Source: Neorhizobium sp. SHOUNA12A (GTDB taxonomy: Bacteria; Pseudomonadota; Alphaproteobacteria; Rhizobiales; Rhizobiaceae). Taken from it: a stretch of DNA of 64,000 bases. The first letter of the stretch is position 1; each line of letters begins with the position of its first letter. The DNA is taken from contig NZ_JALBGV010000009.1 of NCBI RefSeq assembly GCF_023006505.1, forward strand, positions 1-64,000. The letters are read 5' to 3'. The position numbers and the translations under genes were made by a program. Shown piece by piece: positions 17,532-26,374 of this stretch. The notes beneath the pieces were generated by a model that was not told the DNA's origin, did no database searches, and was given only the letters and a program-made list of their open reading frames with translations.

Positions 17532-18461
17532 TCACCTCCCGAACTTTCTGTTTTCAAGGTCGACCGGATCCAGCAGGCGCCTGACGACATATCCCGTCGA
17601 GCCCCGCCAATCGGGCATGACGATGCCGTGGCGCCTGTAGAGTCTTGAACAGTCCAGTTGCGAATTGGCGGGTCGCCGGGCGGGTGTCGGGTAGGCGCTG
17701 GTGGGGATGCGGACGACCCTTGCGGAAGGCCCGCCATTTGCCGCCGAGATTTTGAAAATCTCGTCTGCGAAGTCTGCCCAGCTCGCCGCGCCCGTTCCGG
17801 CCATATGAAAGATGCCGCGCAGTGCACGGTCGTTTGAAGCCAGCAGATTTTGCCCGACGGCGATGATGGCATCGGCAATATCGATCGCCGAAGTCGGGTT
17901 TCCGATCTGATCCTCGACGACCTGCACCTCTTCCCTTGCCTCAGCGACTCTCAGCATGGTGCGCAAGAAATTCCGGCTGAACGGGCTGTAGACCCAGGCG
18001 GTGCGAAGGATGGCATGGTTTTCGGTTGCGGCCGCCACGTTCCGCTCACCCACCAGCTTGTCGCGGCCATAGACACCAAGCGGCGCGACCGGATCGGATT
18101 CGACATAGGGTGAGGGCTTGCTGCCGTCGAAGACATAGTCTGTGGACAGGTGAACGATAGGCACTCGGAGTGCCGCCGCTACGCGCGCCAGTTCTGCAGG
18201 GCCTGTTGCGTTGACGGTAAAGGCCACCTCCCTGTCGATTTCGGCCTGGTCGACTCCAGTAAAAGCGGCTGCGGAGACGATCAGGTCGGGGCGAGCGGCC
18301 TCGACGGCTGCGGCAATGGTCTCCGGCATCGCCAGATCGAGTTCAGGGCGGCCGAGCGCAATGATTTCGACATCGGTTCGCTTTTTCGTGTTTTCGAGGA
18401 GAGACTGAACGACCTGTCCCTTGAGCCCGGTGACCACGTATCGCTTGGGATTGCCCATCAT
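17532..18461 (-). CDS. rmlD: dTDP-4-dehydrorhamnose reductase
   Basis: 309 residues, short-chain dehydrogenase fold. It reduces dTDP-4-keto-L-rhamnose to dTDP-L-rhamnose with NAD(P)H. Visible are the N-terminal nucleotide-binding loop ([13 protein letters not shown]), the [10 protein letters not shown] motif, the catalytic Y-x3-K in YGRDK and [12 protein letters not shown]. The ATG overlaps the rmlB stop by four bases. About the family's normal length. Confidence 0.92.
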   Translation of the reverse strand: MMGNPKRYVVTGLKGQVVQSLLENTKKRTDVEIIALGRPELDLAMPETIAAAVEAARPDLIVSAAAFTGVDQAEIDREVAFTVNATGPAELARVAAALRVPIVHLSTDYVFDGSKPSPYVESDPVAPLGVYGRDKLVGERNVAAATENHAILRTAWVYSPFSRNFLRTMLRVAEAREEVQVVEDQIGNPTSAIDIADAIIAVGQNLLASNDRALRGIFHMAGTGAASWADFADEIFKISAANGGPSARVVRIPTSAYPTPARRPANSQLDCSRLYRRHGIVMPDWRGSTGYVVRRLLDPVDLENRKFGR

Positions 18462-19516
18462 CCAGCCCCGGCCTTGAGAAGCCCGAGGCGACTGCCGTCA
18501 TATCCCTGGCGAAGCGGCGCCCACCACCATTCATTGTCGAGATACCAGCGCACCGTCTTTTCGATCCCGGTCTCGAAGCTCTCCTGCGCCTTCCAGCCCA
18601 GTTCCGTTTCCAGTTTGCTCGCGTCGATCGCGTAACGTGCATCATGCCCCGGCCTGTCGGTCACGAACCGGACCAGATTTTCATGACGGCCTCCGCCCGG
18701 CCGCAAATCGTCGAGGATCGCGCAGATGCGTTTTACAACGTCGATATTGCTGCGCTCATTGCGGCCTCCGACGTTGTAGGTTTCTCCGACCCTGCCGCGC
18801 TCGGCGATGAGATCCAGCGCCCGGGCATGATCCTCGACGTAAAGCCAGTCGCGAATATTCGCGCCGCTCCCATAGACTGGCAGAGATTTGCCTTCGAGCG
18901 CATTGAGGATCGTCAGCGGGATCAGCTTTTCCGGAAAGTGGAAGGGGCCGTAATTGTTCGAGCAGTTGGAGACGATGACCGGCATCTCGTAGGTGCGTGC
19001 CCATGCCTTGGCGAGATGGTCCGATGCGGCCTTCGATGCAGAATAGGGTGAACTCGGATCGTAGGGTGTGGTTTCCGAGAACAGCCCATCCCGCTCCAGC
19101 GAGCCGTAGACCTCATCCGTCGAAACGTGCAGGAAGCGGAAAGCCTCCTTTTTCCGATGCTCAAGCGATGCCCAGTACTCCCGGGCACATTCGAGCATGG
19201 TGAAGGAGCCGAGAATATTGGTTTCGACGAATTGACGTGCGCCGAGGATGGAACGGTCGACATGGCTTTCGGCGGCCAGATGCATCACGCGGTCTGGCCC
19301 GAATGTCGAAATCGCGGAACTCACCGCCGCAGCATCGCATATGTCTATCTTGAAGAACCGATAAGACGGCTTGCCTTCAACCGACCTCAGCGATGTCAGC
19401 GTGCCGGCATAGGTCAATTTATCGATGTTCAGGACCTCGTACCCCTTTTCGAGCACGAGGTAGCGGATGACCGCCGATCCAATGAACCCCGCCCCACCGG
19501 TCACAAGCACGCGCAT
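18458..19516 (-). CDS. rmlB: dTDP-glucose 4,6-dehydratase
   Basis: 352 residues, extended short-chain dehydrogenase. It dehydrates dTDP-glucose to the 4-keto-6-deoxy sugar. Motifs: [16 protein letters not shown] (NAD loop), [22 protein letters not shown], the catalytic Y-x3-K in [11 protein letters not shown] and [20 protein letters not shown] 19516 ([10 protein letters not shown]) is preferred to a TTG 18 bases upstream because it matches the family start and has AAGG just before it. Coupled to rmlD downstream. Confidence 0.93.
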   Translation of the reverse strand: MRVLVTGGAGFIGSAVIRYLVLEKGYEVLNIDKLTYAGTLTSLRSVEGKPSYRFFKIDICDAAAVSSAISTFGPDRVMHLAAESHVDRSILGARQFVETNILGSFTMLECAREYWASLEHRKKEAFRFLHVSTDEVYGSLERDGLFSETTPYDPSSPYSASKAASDHLAKAWARTYEMPVIVSNCSNNYGPFHFPEKLIPLTILNALEGKSLPVYGSGANIRDWLYVEDHARALDLIAERGRVGETYNVGGRNERSNIDVVKRICAILDDLRPGGGRHENLVRFVTDRPGHDARYAIDASKLETELGWKAQESFETGIEKTVRWYLDNEWWWAPLRQGYDGSRLGLLKAGAG

Positions 19517-19543
19517 GCCTTGGATTACCCCCAAAAGCTCTCG

Positions 19544-20140
19544 TCAACCGCTGCGGCTGAGTTTGCCGAATTGATCGTTGACGGCATAACTGAAGTTGGA
19601 CTGAAGCTCGGCGAGCGTCGGCTGCCCCCGATCCTTTTCCGACAGGATCGCCTTGTCTGCCGCGACGGGCCATTCGATCCCAAGCTCGGGATCGTTCCAG
19701 AGCAGGCCACGCTCGTGTTCCGCGCTGTAATAGTCGGTCACTTTGTAGGTGATGACCGTATCTGCCGTCAGGGTGCAGAACCCATGTGCGAAACCTGGCG
19801 GCAGCCAAAGCTGAAGGGCATTTTCGGCCGATAGTTCCACCGAGACGAACTTGCCATAGGTCGGCGATCCGGTACGGATATCAACCGCCACATCCAGGAA
19901 TGCGCCGCTGGAACACGAGACCAGCTTGCCTTGCGCACGAGGATTGGTTTGAAAGTGAAGACCGCGGACAGTTCCTGCTTCTGCCGAATAGGACCGGTTG
20001 TCCTGAACGAACGTGAAAGGACCTACTTCGGATTCAAAAAGGCTTTTCCGAAATATCTCCAGGAAATAACCTCGGGAATCTCCGAATTTCTTCGGAACCA
20101 GTAGTAAAACGTCCTCAATGATCGTTTTATCGAAGCGCAC
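19544..20140 (-). CDS. rmlC: dTDP-4-dehydrorhamnose 3,5-epimerase
   Basis: 198 residues from GTG 20140. It epimerises C3 and C5 of the 4-keto sugar. The cupin core is clear: PKKFGDSRGYFLEIF, the catalytic His in VRGLHFQ, DVAVDIRTGSPTYGK and WLPPGFAHGF. The start is uncertain: GTG 20140 fits the usual length (about 185 residues), GTG 20188 would add 16 residues, and the frame stays open further up without family sequence. First gene of the rhamnose operon, which feeds surface polysaccharide synthesis. Confidence 0.88.
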   Translation of the reverse strand: MRFDKTIIEDVLLLVPKKFGDSRGYFLEIFRKSLFESEVGPFTFVQDNRSYSAEAGTVRGLHFQTNPRAQGKLVSCSSGAFLDVAVDIRTGSPTYGKFVSVELSAENALQLWLPPGFAHGFCTLTADTVITYKVTDYYSAEHERGLLWNDPELGIEWPVAADKAILSEKDRGQPTLAELQSNFSYAVNDQFGKLSRSG

Positions 20141-20383
20141 AGGGCCCCCATGATCCTGAAACTGCGGAATGTCTAGTGATAAGGCCACATGGATATTCGC
20201 AGCGCAATTCAGACGCGGCTCATCAGATCGGCCATGGATCGTCCAATAGCGGTAGTGAAGCCTACGCCCGCTATCTTCCGTCGTTCCGACGGCAAAAGTG
20301 TTGGGGGAACGAATACGGGCAGATCGACGCCGCGGTAAATCGTCGTCTGGGTGCTCGACCGAGATCACCCGTTCGGGACGAAA

Positions 20384-20435
20384 GTGTTACCTATGTCCCA
20401 GGAATAAACCGTAACCCATGTGTCCAGAACGGACC
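20384..20435 (+). repeat. 52-nt IS-terminus-like repeat, copy 2
   Basis: Contains TGTTACCTATGTCCCAGG and a second unit TAACCCATGTGTCCAGAACG 27 nt later. It is an imperfect inverted copy of 1210-1261 (33 of 52 positions by hand alignment) and ends ten bases before the CCA end of the tRNA-Gln gene. No transposase accompanies it. The remaining gap between rmlC and this repeat (20141-20383) shows no gene. Confidence 0.45.
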
Positions 20436-20445
20436 CGGAAATAGC

Positions 20446-20519
20446 TGGCTGGGGCGCCTGGATTCGAACCAGGGATGACGGTACCAAAAACCGTTGCCTT
20501 ACCGCTTGGCGACGCCCCA
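20446..20519 (-). tRNA. tRNA-Gln (anticodon TTG)
   Basis: 74 nt including an encoded CCA. The acceptor arms TGGGGCG and CGCCCCA pair fully, the anticodon stem ACGGT/ACCGT encloses TTTTGGT with anticodon TTG, and the T arm reads CTGG-TTCGAAT-CCAG. The 3' end points left, towards the rml/cox/Ehr block, which makes it a possible integration target. Confidence 0.95.
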
Positions 20520-20688
20520 CCATGACGGCGGTGATGATACCGCCCAGGCAATGCGGGTTGCTCTAGCAAAGCTTCATTCGGCGAGCAATCACAGAACGGT
20601 CGTTTTTTGTTAAATCTCATACTTTCATTGGCTTCGGAAATTTACTCGGAACTGGTGCGCCGCCACTCCGCGCTCCGAATGCCAGCGT

Positions 20689-23040
20689 TCACCTTTCGCA
20701 AAGCCTGCGCTCGCCCCGAAAAGGTTGATAGGTGCAGTCGGAGGCCCGGAAAGAGCGGTAGCTGCGGGAGCAGGCGGTGATATTGCAGGAGGGCGCCGCC
20801 CCCGGCTCACCGGTCGCCAGACCCTTGTCCAAATCGAAATCGGGAGCGGGCTCGGTCATTGCCGCGCGGATGAAGTCCCGCCAGATCCGGGCTGGTAGTG
20901 ACCCGCCCGTCACGCCTTTCATCGGCGTATCGTCGTCATTCCCGACCCAGACGCCGACGACCAGGCGTTCGGTGAAACCGACGAACCAGGCATCGCGATT
21001 GTTCTGGCTGGTCCCGGTCTTGCCGGCCGCGAACGTGCCGGGGTCTGCATCGCGGCCGGTACCGCGTTCGATGACGAGCTGGAGCAGGCCAAGCAGGTCG
21101 GACTCGTAGGGCGACAGATCGATGGAGGGCGTCGTCTTTTCGCCCACCCTGAAAGTCTGGGATTGTCCCGATGCTCGAAAATCAACAATCCCCCATGGCT
21201 CGACCGGCGCCTTGCCGAGGCGAACCGACGCATAGGCGCTGGTGAGGTCGAGCAGGTTCACCTCCGATGTTCCGAGCGCCAGAGATGGGGTCGGTGCCAG
21301 GGGCGTGTCGATGCCGAGTTCCTTTGCGGCGGCGACGACGTTGTCGAGCCCGACATCCTGGGCGAGCGCGACGGTTGCGGCATTCAGCGAACGGGCGAAA
21401 GCTTCGGCCAATGTGACCCAGCCGCGGTAAGCGCCGCCGGAATTTTCAGGCGACCACCCGTCGATTTCGATCGGTGCGTCGAGGACGCGGTCAAAAAGGG
21501 TCAGTCCTTTCTTCAGGGCGGCGTAATAGACGAAAAGTTTGAACGTGGAGCCGGGCTGCCGCATCGCCGTGACGGCGCGGTTGAACTGGCTCGTCTTGTA
21601 GTCGTGCCCGCCGACCATGGCAACGACGGCGCCCTCTGGCGTCATCGCCACAAGCGCTGCCTGGCTTGCGCCAAGCGACTTTCCCTCTTCGTCGAGAGCC
21701 TGCGTTATCACCTTTTCGGCAATGCGCTGAAGACGCGGGACCACGGTCGTGCGTACCGTGGTCGAGCCTGGGGTGGCGCCTGCGATCTCGCTTGCCTGCG
21801 GCGAAATCCAGTCGGCGAACCAGCTTCCCGAACGGGGTGTCGGCGTCGTCGGGCGGAGCTTGCCAAATTCCGCCCTGGCGGCGGCTGCTTCGTCTGGCGT
21901 CAGCTTGGCATTGTCAACCATCGCGGCGAGCACAGTCGCTGTCCGTTGGCGGGCGCCCTCGATATTGTCGATCGGGTTCAACTGGCTCGGCGCCTTCAGG
22001 AGTCCGGCAAGTAGCGCCGATTCCGACACATTGAGGTCTCCGATGTCCTTGTTGAAGTAAATCCGTGCTGCGGCCGGCATTCCGGTGGCACCCGAACCGA
22101 GATAGGCGGCGTTCAGATATCGGGTCAGGATTTCCTGCTTGCCCAGTTTCCATTCCAGCCAGAACGCAATGACCACTTCCTGGATCTTCCGCTTCAGCGT
22201 CCGGTCGCTTTGCAGATATTGCAGCTTGATCAATTGCTGGGTGATCGTGCTGCCGCCCTGGACCACCGAGCCTGCCTGAAAATTCCTGATGAATGCGCGG
22301 CCGATTCCCTGCGGATCGACACCGTAATGGGTCATGAACCGCCTGTCCTCGATCGACAGGACAGCGTCGACGAGGGACTGCGGAAACTGATTGTAAGTCG
22401 TATATGGCCCCTGATACGGGCCTTGCCGCACAAGCGGCCCGCCATCCGCCGTTTCAAGCACGATGACAGGCTTCAGCGTGCCTGCGGCGATCTCCCGCCA
22501 CGGCACGTCCTTCAAGGCCCATACTAGAACGCCCGCCATGACGAGGACGCAGGCAAATGATGCGAGTGCTGCCACGGTTATCCAGGACAACCGTCTTGAC
22601 TGCCGGTTCTGCCTTGAAACTGGCCGCCAATGCCGTAAGGCGACCATTGCGGAGAGGGCTTTGCTGCGGAGGCCTGAAAGGCGTTCCGCTGCCGGCCTGG
22701 ATGTCGGGTCGGGTTCCCGCTTTTTCGGCCTTGTGTATTTCTCCCGAAGCGTAGCGGCGGCATTCCTTATCCAGAGAGAGCCCGATCGCCACGACGTTCC
22801 GATATCCTGGCGGAGCGCGGTCAGCAATTCACGGACGGCGCGCCCGCTTTGCCCAAAGACGGGAGCAGAATGACCGCTCGTTTTCTGATCGTCTGGCGGT
22901 TCGCCCGGGTGCAAGCCTTTTTCGTCAAGCTCGCCCGTTTCCGGCACGCCCTTTGGTGCCGCCTCTGTGTCAGTCATCGGCGCGGGCTCGCTGAGGGCAC
23001 GTTCATCCGGTTTCTTCGAGTTGTCCTCAGGGCGGGTCAT
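20689..23040 (-). CDS. Class A penicillin-binding protein (transglycosylase/transpeptidase)
   Basis: 783 residues, a bifunctional peptidoglycan synthase. A long polar cytoplasmic N-terminus (about 150 residues, Pro/Arg rich) precedes one membrane helix (ITVAALASFACVLVMAGVLV). The glycosyltransferase domain shows SIEDRRFMTHYGVD and GGSTITQQLIK. The transpeptidase domain shows the active-site Ser in RQPGSTFK, the SLN motif (ARSLNAATVA) and KTG in GKTGTSQNNRDAWFVG. The C-terminus has three Cys residues. Length and order fit PBP1-type enzymes of rhizobia; the exact paralogue cannot be assigned. Confidence 0.9.
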   Translation of the reverse strand: MTRPEDNSKKPDERALSEPAPMTDTEAAPKGVPETGELDEKGLHPGEPPDDQKTSGHSAPVFGQSGRAVRELLTALRQDIGTSWRSGSLWIRNAAATLREKYTRPKKREPDPTSRPAAERLSGLRSKALSAMVALRHWRPVSRQNRQSRRLSWITVAALASFACVLVMAGVLVWALKDVPWREIAAGTLKPVIVLETADGGPLVRQGPYQGPYTTYNQFPQSLVDAVLSIEDRRFMTHYGVDPQGIGRAFIRNFQAGSVVQGGSTITQQLIKLQYLQSDRTLKRKIQEVVIAFWLEWKLGKQEILTRYLNAAYLGSGATGMPAAARIYFNKDIGDLNVSESALLAGLLKAPSQLNPIDNIEGARQRTATVLAAMVDNAKLTPDEAAAARAEFGKLRPTTPTPRSGSWFADWISPQASEIAGATPGSTTVRTTVVPRLQRIAEKVITQALDEEGKSLGASQAALVAMTPEGAVVAMVGGHDYKTSQFNRAVTAMRQPGSTFKLFVYYAALKKGLTLFDRVLDAPIEIDGWSPENSGGAYRGWVTLAEAFARSLNAATVALAQDVGLDNVVAAAKELGIDTPLAPTPSLALGTSEVNLLDLTSAYASVRLGKAPVEPWGIVDFRASGQSQTFRVGEKTTPSIDLSPYESDLLGLLQLVIERGTGRDADPGTFAAGKTGTSQNNRDAWFVGFTERLVVGVWVGNDDDTPMKGVTGGSLPARIWRDFIRAAMTEPAPDFDLDKGLATGEPGAAPSCNITACSRSYRSFRASDCTYQPFRGERRLCER

Positions 23041-23232
23041 TCACTGCGGTGCGGTTGGATCTCGTAAATGAAATAGTGCGTGACAGCACAAAAGGAAGGT
23101 GCTGCCGCGCCTATCGGTGATCAGAAGCCGTGATGCTCTACTCCCAATGAAGTAAGCGCGGTCAAATAGATAGACGGCGAAAGCCATGTCACTATCGGAT
23201 CTGCAAGTTTGATCTGCAAGCGGAGGAAATGC

Positions 23233-23487
23233 ATGAAAAAACGGGTGATGAGCGATCCGAACTGGCCGGAGCCGGTGATCGTAACAGTCGGGCGGAGGTC
23301 TCCGGAAATTATTCGAACTCCTGCAGAGGCCTTGATCTACCTTACCAACAAATGGCCTGGCGCGCGCAACGAGCGCTATAGAACGGCGACCGAGTTCTGC
23401 TCGGCTGCGCTGCGCAGACAGGTAGACGCCGCATCTGCACGTGAGACGTTTCTGTCCGCCGCTCTCGAAGCGGGAATGCTCCAATAA
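23233..23487 (+). CDS. DUF982 family small protein
   Basis: 84 residues from ATG 23233, which follows GGAGG by six bases. The pattern WPEPVIVTVG, then TPAEALIYLTNKWPGAR, and a C-terminal helix with ARETFLSAALEAGM, is that of DUF982, a family expanded in Rhizobiales without known function. It is divergent from the penicillin-binding protein gene. Confidence 0.75.
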   Translation: MKKRVMSDPNWPEPVIVTVGRRSPEIIRTPAEALIYLTNKWPGARNERYRTATEFCSAALRRQVDAASARETFLSAALEAGMLQ

Positions 23488-23668
23488 GCCTCATCTTCTG
23501 CGGCACGGCCAATCTTCATGGACCTGTTTGCAGATGGATATAGCAAAGCGCCGAAAAATCCCGGGCCGCAAGACGGTGGCTGTCGAGCAGCGTCGGTTGG
23601 CGCTGCTTGTACGGCCGCAAGCGAGGCCGAAAATCACCTCTCATAGCGCGGTGACCATGCCATGTCGT

Positions 23669-23905
23669 TCAATCCCTGTCGTTCATGGCCGCACGGAGCG
23701 TGTCGTTGATGCGATCCTGCCAGCCGGGGCCATCTTCCTGAAAATAGGCGAGCACGTCGCTGTCGAGCTTCAGCGACACGAGCTCCTTGACATTGGGTGG
23801 CGCCCGCCGCTCGACGGCGGGAGCCGGGGCGGCCTTCTTGGTCGGCGAGAACAGCGCCTCGGCAGCTTCGAGTGGATTGACGGGCCGGCGCGGGGGACGT
23901 GTCAT
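23669..23905 (-). CDS. BrnA-like antitoxin without toxin partner
   Basis: 78 residues. The C-terminal half (KELVSLKLDSDVLAYFQEDG, then WQDRINDTLRAAM) is the ribbon-helix-helix domain of BrnA-type antitoxins, which bind DNA and neutralise the RelE-like nuclease BrnT. ATG 23905 follows GGAGATAATC. No BrnT-like gene lies upstream or downstream, so this is an orphan, perhaps acting only as a regulator. Confidence 0.65.
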   Translation of the reverse strand: MTRPPRRPVNPLEAAEALFSPTKKAAPAPAVERRAPPNVKELVSLKLDSDVLAYFQEDGPGWQDRINDTLRAAMNDRD

Positions 23906-24266
23906 GATTATCTCCGTAGTCAAAAGGGGAGGGTATTCGCCGTCGCAGTTCTGGCCTGCAGACGCGGCTCTTTTCTCGAACTATCAGCAAGCTTGGCGAA
24001 ATAGCAATCACGGAGCAGGGCGGTCAGCGGGAAGAGGCATTGCCAATCGGCATGTGGGCCGTACCGGCTCCGCAAACCTCGGAAACCCACTATGGGATTT
24101 CTGCTCTTGGTCGTATAACCGTCCTCGATCCCGAGAACGCTCTCCCGAGCACTTCTGTTGACGCACGCTGTCTCCGCCGATCGTCCTCGGATCAGTCCCG
24201 TTCGACTGGCCTCCGGTCAGTCTGTCCAAGTCCGAAGCCCATCCGTCTCACCCAAGGAGAACGACC
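23906..24266. other. Intergenic region upstream of dps
   Basis: No gene, RNA or repeat is convincingly seen. The dps ribosome-binding site (AAGGAG at about 24255) lies at its right end. Confidence 0.5.
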
Positions 24267-24785
24267 ATGGATCGTACCGCCGTTGAAAACCGCCGCAAGG
24301 CATCGTTGAACACTCCCTCCGATCTGCCCTCCAACGCCACCGCCGATATTGCCGGTGCGCTTGCGGCGCTGCTTGCGGACACGTTCGCGCTCTATCTCAA
24401 GACCAAGAATTTTCACTGGCATATGAGCGGCCCGCATTTTCGCGATTACCACGTGATGCTCGACGAACAGGGCGAGCAGATTTTTGCAATGACCGACGCG
24501 ATCGCCGAACGTGCCCGCAAGATCGGCGGCACGACGATCCGCTCGATCGGCCATATCGGCCGGCTGCAGCGCCTTCTCGACAACGACGCCGATTTCGTCA
24601 CCCCGCGCGACATGCTTGCCGAACTGAAGGACGACAACCAGCAACTCGTGTCCTTCCTGCGCCAGGCCCACGAAGTCTGCGCCGAACATAACGACGTAGC
24701 CACGACGAGCCTGCTGGAAGTCTGGATTGACGAGACGGAACGCCGCGCCTGGTTCCTGTTTGAGACGACACGCGGCGCCGAATAA
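24267..24785 (+). CDS. dps: Dps family ferritin-like DNA-protection protein
   Basis: 172 residues. It forms a spherical oligomer that oxidises and stores iron and protects DNA in starvation. The ferroxidase residues lie in KTKNFHWHMSGPHF and HVMLDEQGEQIF (His, Asp, Glu), the Dps signature. A 25-residue basic N-terminal extension could bind DNA. It stands alone behind AAGGAG; no regulatory site was identified with confidence. Confidence 0.9.
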   Translation: MDRTAVENRRKASLNTPSDLPSNATADIAGALAALLADTFALYLKTKNFHWHMSGPHFRDYHVMLDEQGEQIFAMTDAIAERARKIGGTTIRSIGHIGRLQRLLDNDADFVTPRDMLAELKDDNQQLVSFLRQAHEVCAEHNDVATTSLLEVWIDETERRAWFLFETTRGAE

Positions 24786-24894
24786 ATCGGTCACCAATTG
24801 AAATCTATAAAGAACCCCCGGCGGCAACGGCATCGCTGCCGCCGATCGTCGCGATGACATCTCATCCACCGTTCAGAACCAGTACAGGCATTTC

Positions 24895-25284
24895 ATGATT
24901 CAAGACTTCTCCTCCATCATCGACCGCTTCGGTATCGGCAGCCGCGGAAGTTCGGCTGTCGTGCATCAAGGCACCGGCTATTTCGCCGTGACGCCTCAAT
25001 CCCCTTATGACGGTGATTTGAGCACTGCCGAACAGACCCGGCAACTGCTCGCCAAAGCCGAAGCGCGGCTTGCCGAAATCGGCAGCGCCAAGCAGGGCCT
25101 GATCTTCTGCGCGATCATATTGGCCGACATGGACGGTTATGCCGAAATGAACGAGGTCTGGGACGCCTGGGTTTCGGGCATGGCTCCGCCCGCCCGGGCC
25201 TGTTTCGAGGCGCGGCTTGCCAATCCCAATCTGAAAGTCGAGATGATCATGGTGTGCGCTGCGGCATCGACCAAGGCGGAATAG
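24895..25284 (+). CDS. RidA family (YjgF/YER057c) protein
   Basis: 129 residues with the chorismate-mutase-like fold of the Rid family (TAEQTRQLLAKAEARLAEIG, CAIILADMDGYAEMNEVWDAW, PPARACFEARLANPNLKVEM). The Arg that in RidA itself binds the imino substrate carboxylate is seen in PARACFEA. Family members hydrolyse reactive enamine/imine intermediates; this divergent subgroup has no assigned substrate. Confidence 0.8.
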   Translation: MIQDFSSIIDRFGIGSRGSSAVVHQGTGYFAVTPQSPYDGDLSTAEQTRQLLAKAEARLAEIGSAKQGLIFCAIILADMDGYAEMNEVWDAWVSGMAPPARACFEARLANPNLKVEMIMVCAAASTKAE

Positions 25285-25441
25285 CGGGCATTTCCGCAAG
25301 ACCAATGCAGGTTTTGCATGGGTGCCCTGAGGCTTTGTTGCTTTTACAGGCAGGTGGGAAGGATTATATCCCTGTCATCGAACGACGCCGGAGCCAAGAA
25401 CGGTTGCTGCCGTCAGACAGTCTCGGGAAAGGGACCCGATC

Positions 25442-25588
25442 ATGAACGTAGCACGCTCTTTCAACAACTGGCGCAAGTATCGTCAGACCGTCACCGAACT
25501 CGGCCGCATGACCAGCCGCGAACTGCAGGACCTCGGCATCGACCGCTCCGACATCCGCAGCGTCGCCCGCGCAGCCATCGGTCGCTAA
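25442..25588 (+). CDS. DUF1127 small protein
   Basis: 48 residues. The sequence (NNWRKYRQTVTELGRMTSRE then LQDLGIDRSDIRSVARAA) is a typical DUF1127 protein: basic and helical. Some DUF1127 proteins bind RNA; in Rhodobacter one is co-transcribed with the CcsR sRNAs. Here a strong terminator follows at once (25620-25644) and then an RNA locus with the same CCUCCUCCC motifs. That synteny is the best clue to its role in RNA metabolism or stress response. Confidence 0.85.
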   Translation: MNVARSFNNWRKYRQTVTELGRMTSRELQDLGIDRSDIRSVARAAIGR

Positions 25589-25619
25589 TCGCGATATTGC
25601 TGCCTCGACCATGCACGAC

Positions 25620-25644
25620 GCCCGCCATTGCTGCGGGCGTTTTT
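25620..25644 (+). terminator. Rho-independent terminator after the DUF1127 gene
   Basis: GCCCGC (25620-25625) pairs with GCGGGC (25633-25638) across a 7-nt loop and is followed by a T run. Confidence 0.8.
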
Positions 25645-25780
25645 GCGTCAGAAGATGCTCCGCGCGCGCGGCCTTTTTCAGACGTTCACTACCCCGTTTT
25701 CCGGTATGCATTTTTCGTATAGCTGCACTGCAACATAATGACTATCAATCGAGCAGGATCGTTGTATAGTCATACTTATC

Positions 25781-25936
25781 GAAGCAATGCACCTCCTCCC
25801 GCAGAGCTTCGTGTTATCAGACGGCCCACTCCTCCTCCCAGGGACGTCTGTAGGAATGGCGGCACTCCTCCTCCCAGCCGCTGTTCGGTTCTTTACGGAA
25901 AGCCTGCCGCACCTCCTCCCGCGGCAGGCTTTTTCG
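25781..25936 (+). ncRNA. CCUCCUCCC-hairpin small RNA locus (CcsR/cuckoo or alpha-r14 type)
   Basis: Four hairpins each show CCTCCTCCC in the loop, at 25792-25800, 25831-25839, 25867-25875 and 25912-25920. The stems are GAAGC/GCTTC with inner TGC/GCA, AGACG/CGTCT with inner CCC/GGG, GCGGC/GCCGC, and a perfect 10-bp AGCCTGCCGC/GCGGCAGGCT, the last followed by TTTTT and serving as terminator. The motif is complementary to Shine-Dalgarno sequences. Loops of this kind define the CcsR/cuckoo RNAs and the rhizobial alpha-r14 (NfeR1) family, which act on mRNA translation. TATAGT at 25765-25770 could be a -10 box. One transcript or two tandem RNAs cannot be distinguished. Confidence 0.8.
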
Positions 25937-25944
25937 TTTTGGGG

Positions 25945-26374
25945 CTGAGGGTTTCCAGAATTCAAAATCACTCGTTCGAGAGAAGCCGCTCAGGCGGCAT
26001 CCGGATCTCGATTCGTGCCTTGAAGTCGAAGACGCGGTGAAGCGATTTATTGCCACATCGCCGAGAAGGGGGCGCGCGCGGAAAACGGTCTTCTGCGGAT
26101 TCTCACGGCAACCGGATCTCCATAACGGCCAGCATCGCAGCCATCGCGGAAGCGCCGGAAGAGATGATTCGCCTCCAGCGCATCGCCGTATCGACCGGCC
26201 TTTTCTCTTCCTCGCTACCGGTCTTCTCTTTATCGCGCGGCCTATGTCGCTGAGGTACGCCTGATGCAAAGGAAGATCGTAACGATCGGTTAAAACGAGG
26301 TCATCCGCGGGGTCTTCGTTTACCGTTTGTTAACCATGTCGGCGCTAGAAACGGTCAACGATTTCTTTACGTAG
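25945..26374. other. Intergenic region upstream of minC
   Basis: No gene is supported. Short open frames here lack ribosome-binding sites and family resemblance. The right end (about 26310-26370) is A/T-richer and should hold the minCDE promoter. Confidence 0.45.

Noticed and set aside
25745-25945. Possible CRISPR-like array because of the repeated CCTCCTCCC
   Set aside because: Repeats are only nine bases, spaced unevenly, and each lies in the loop of a different hairpin; no cas genes are present.
26037-26264. Short plus-strand frames upstream of minC
   Set aside because: Arg/Ser-rich composition typical of chance frames in GC-rich DNA, and no ribosome-binding site.
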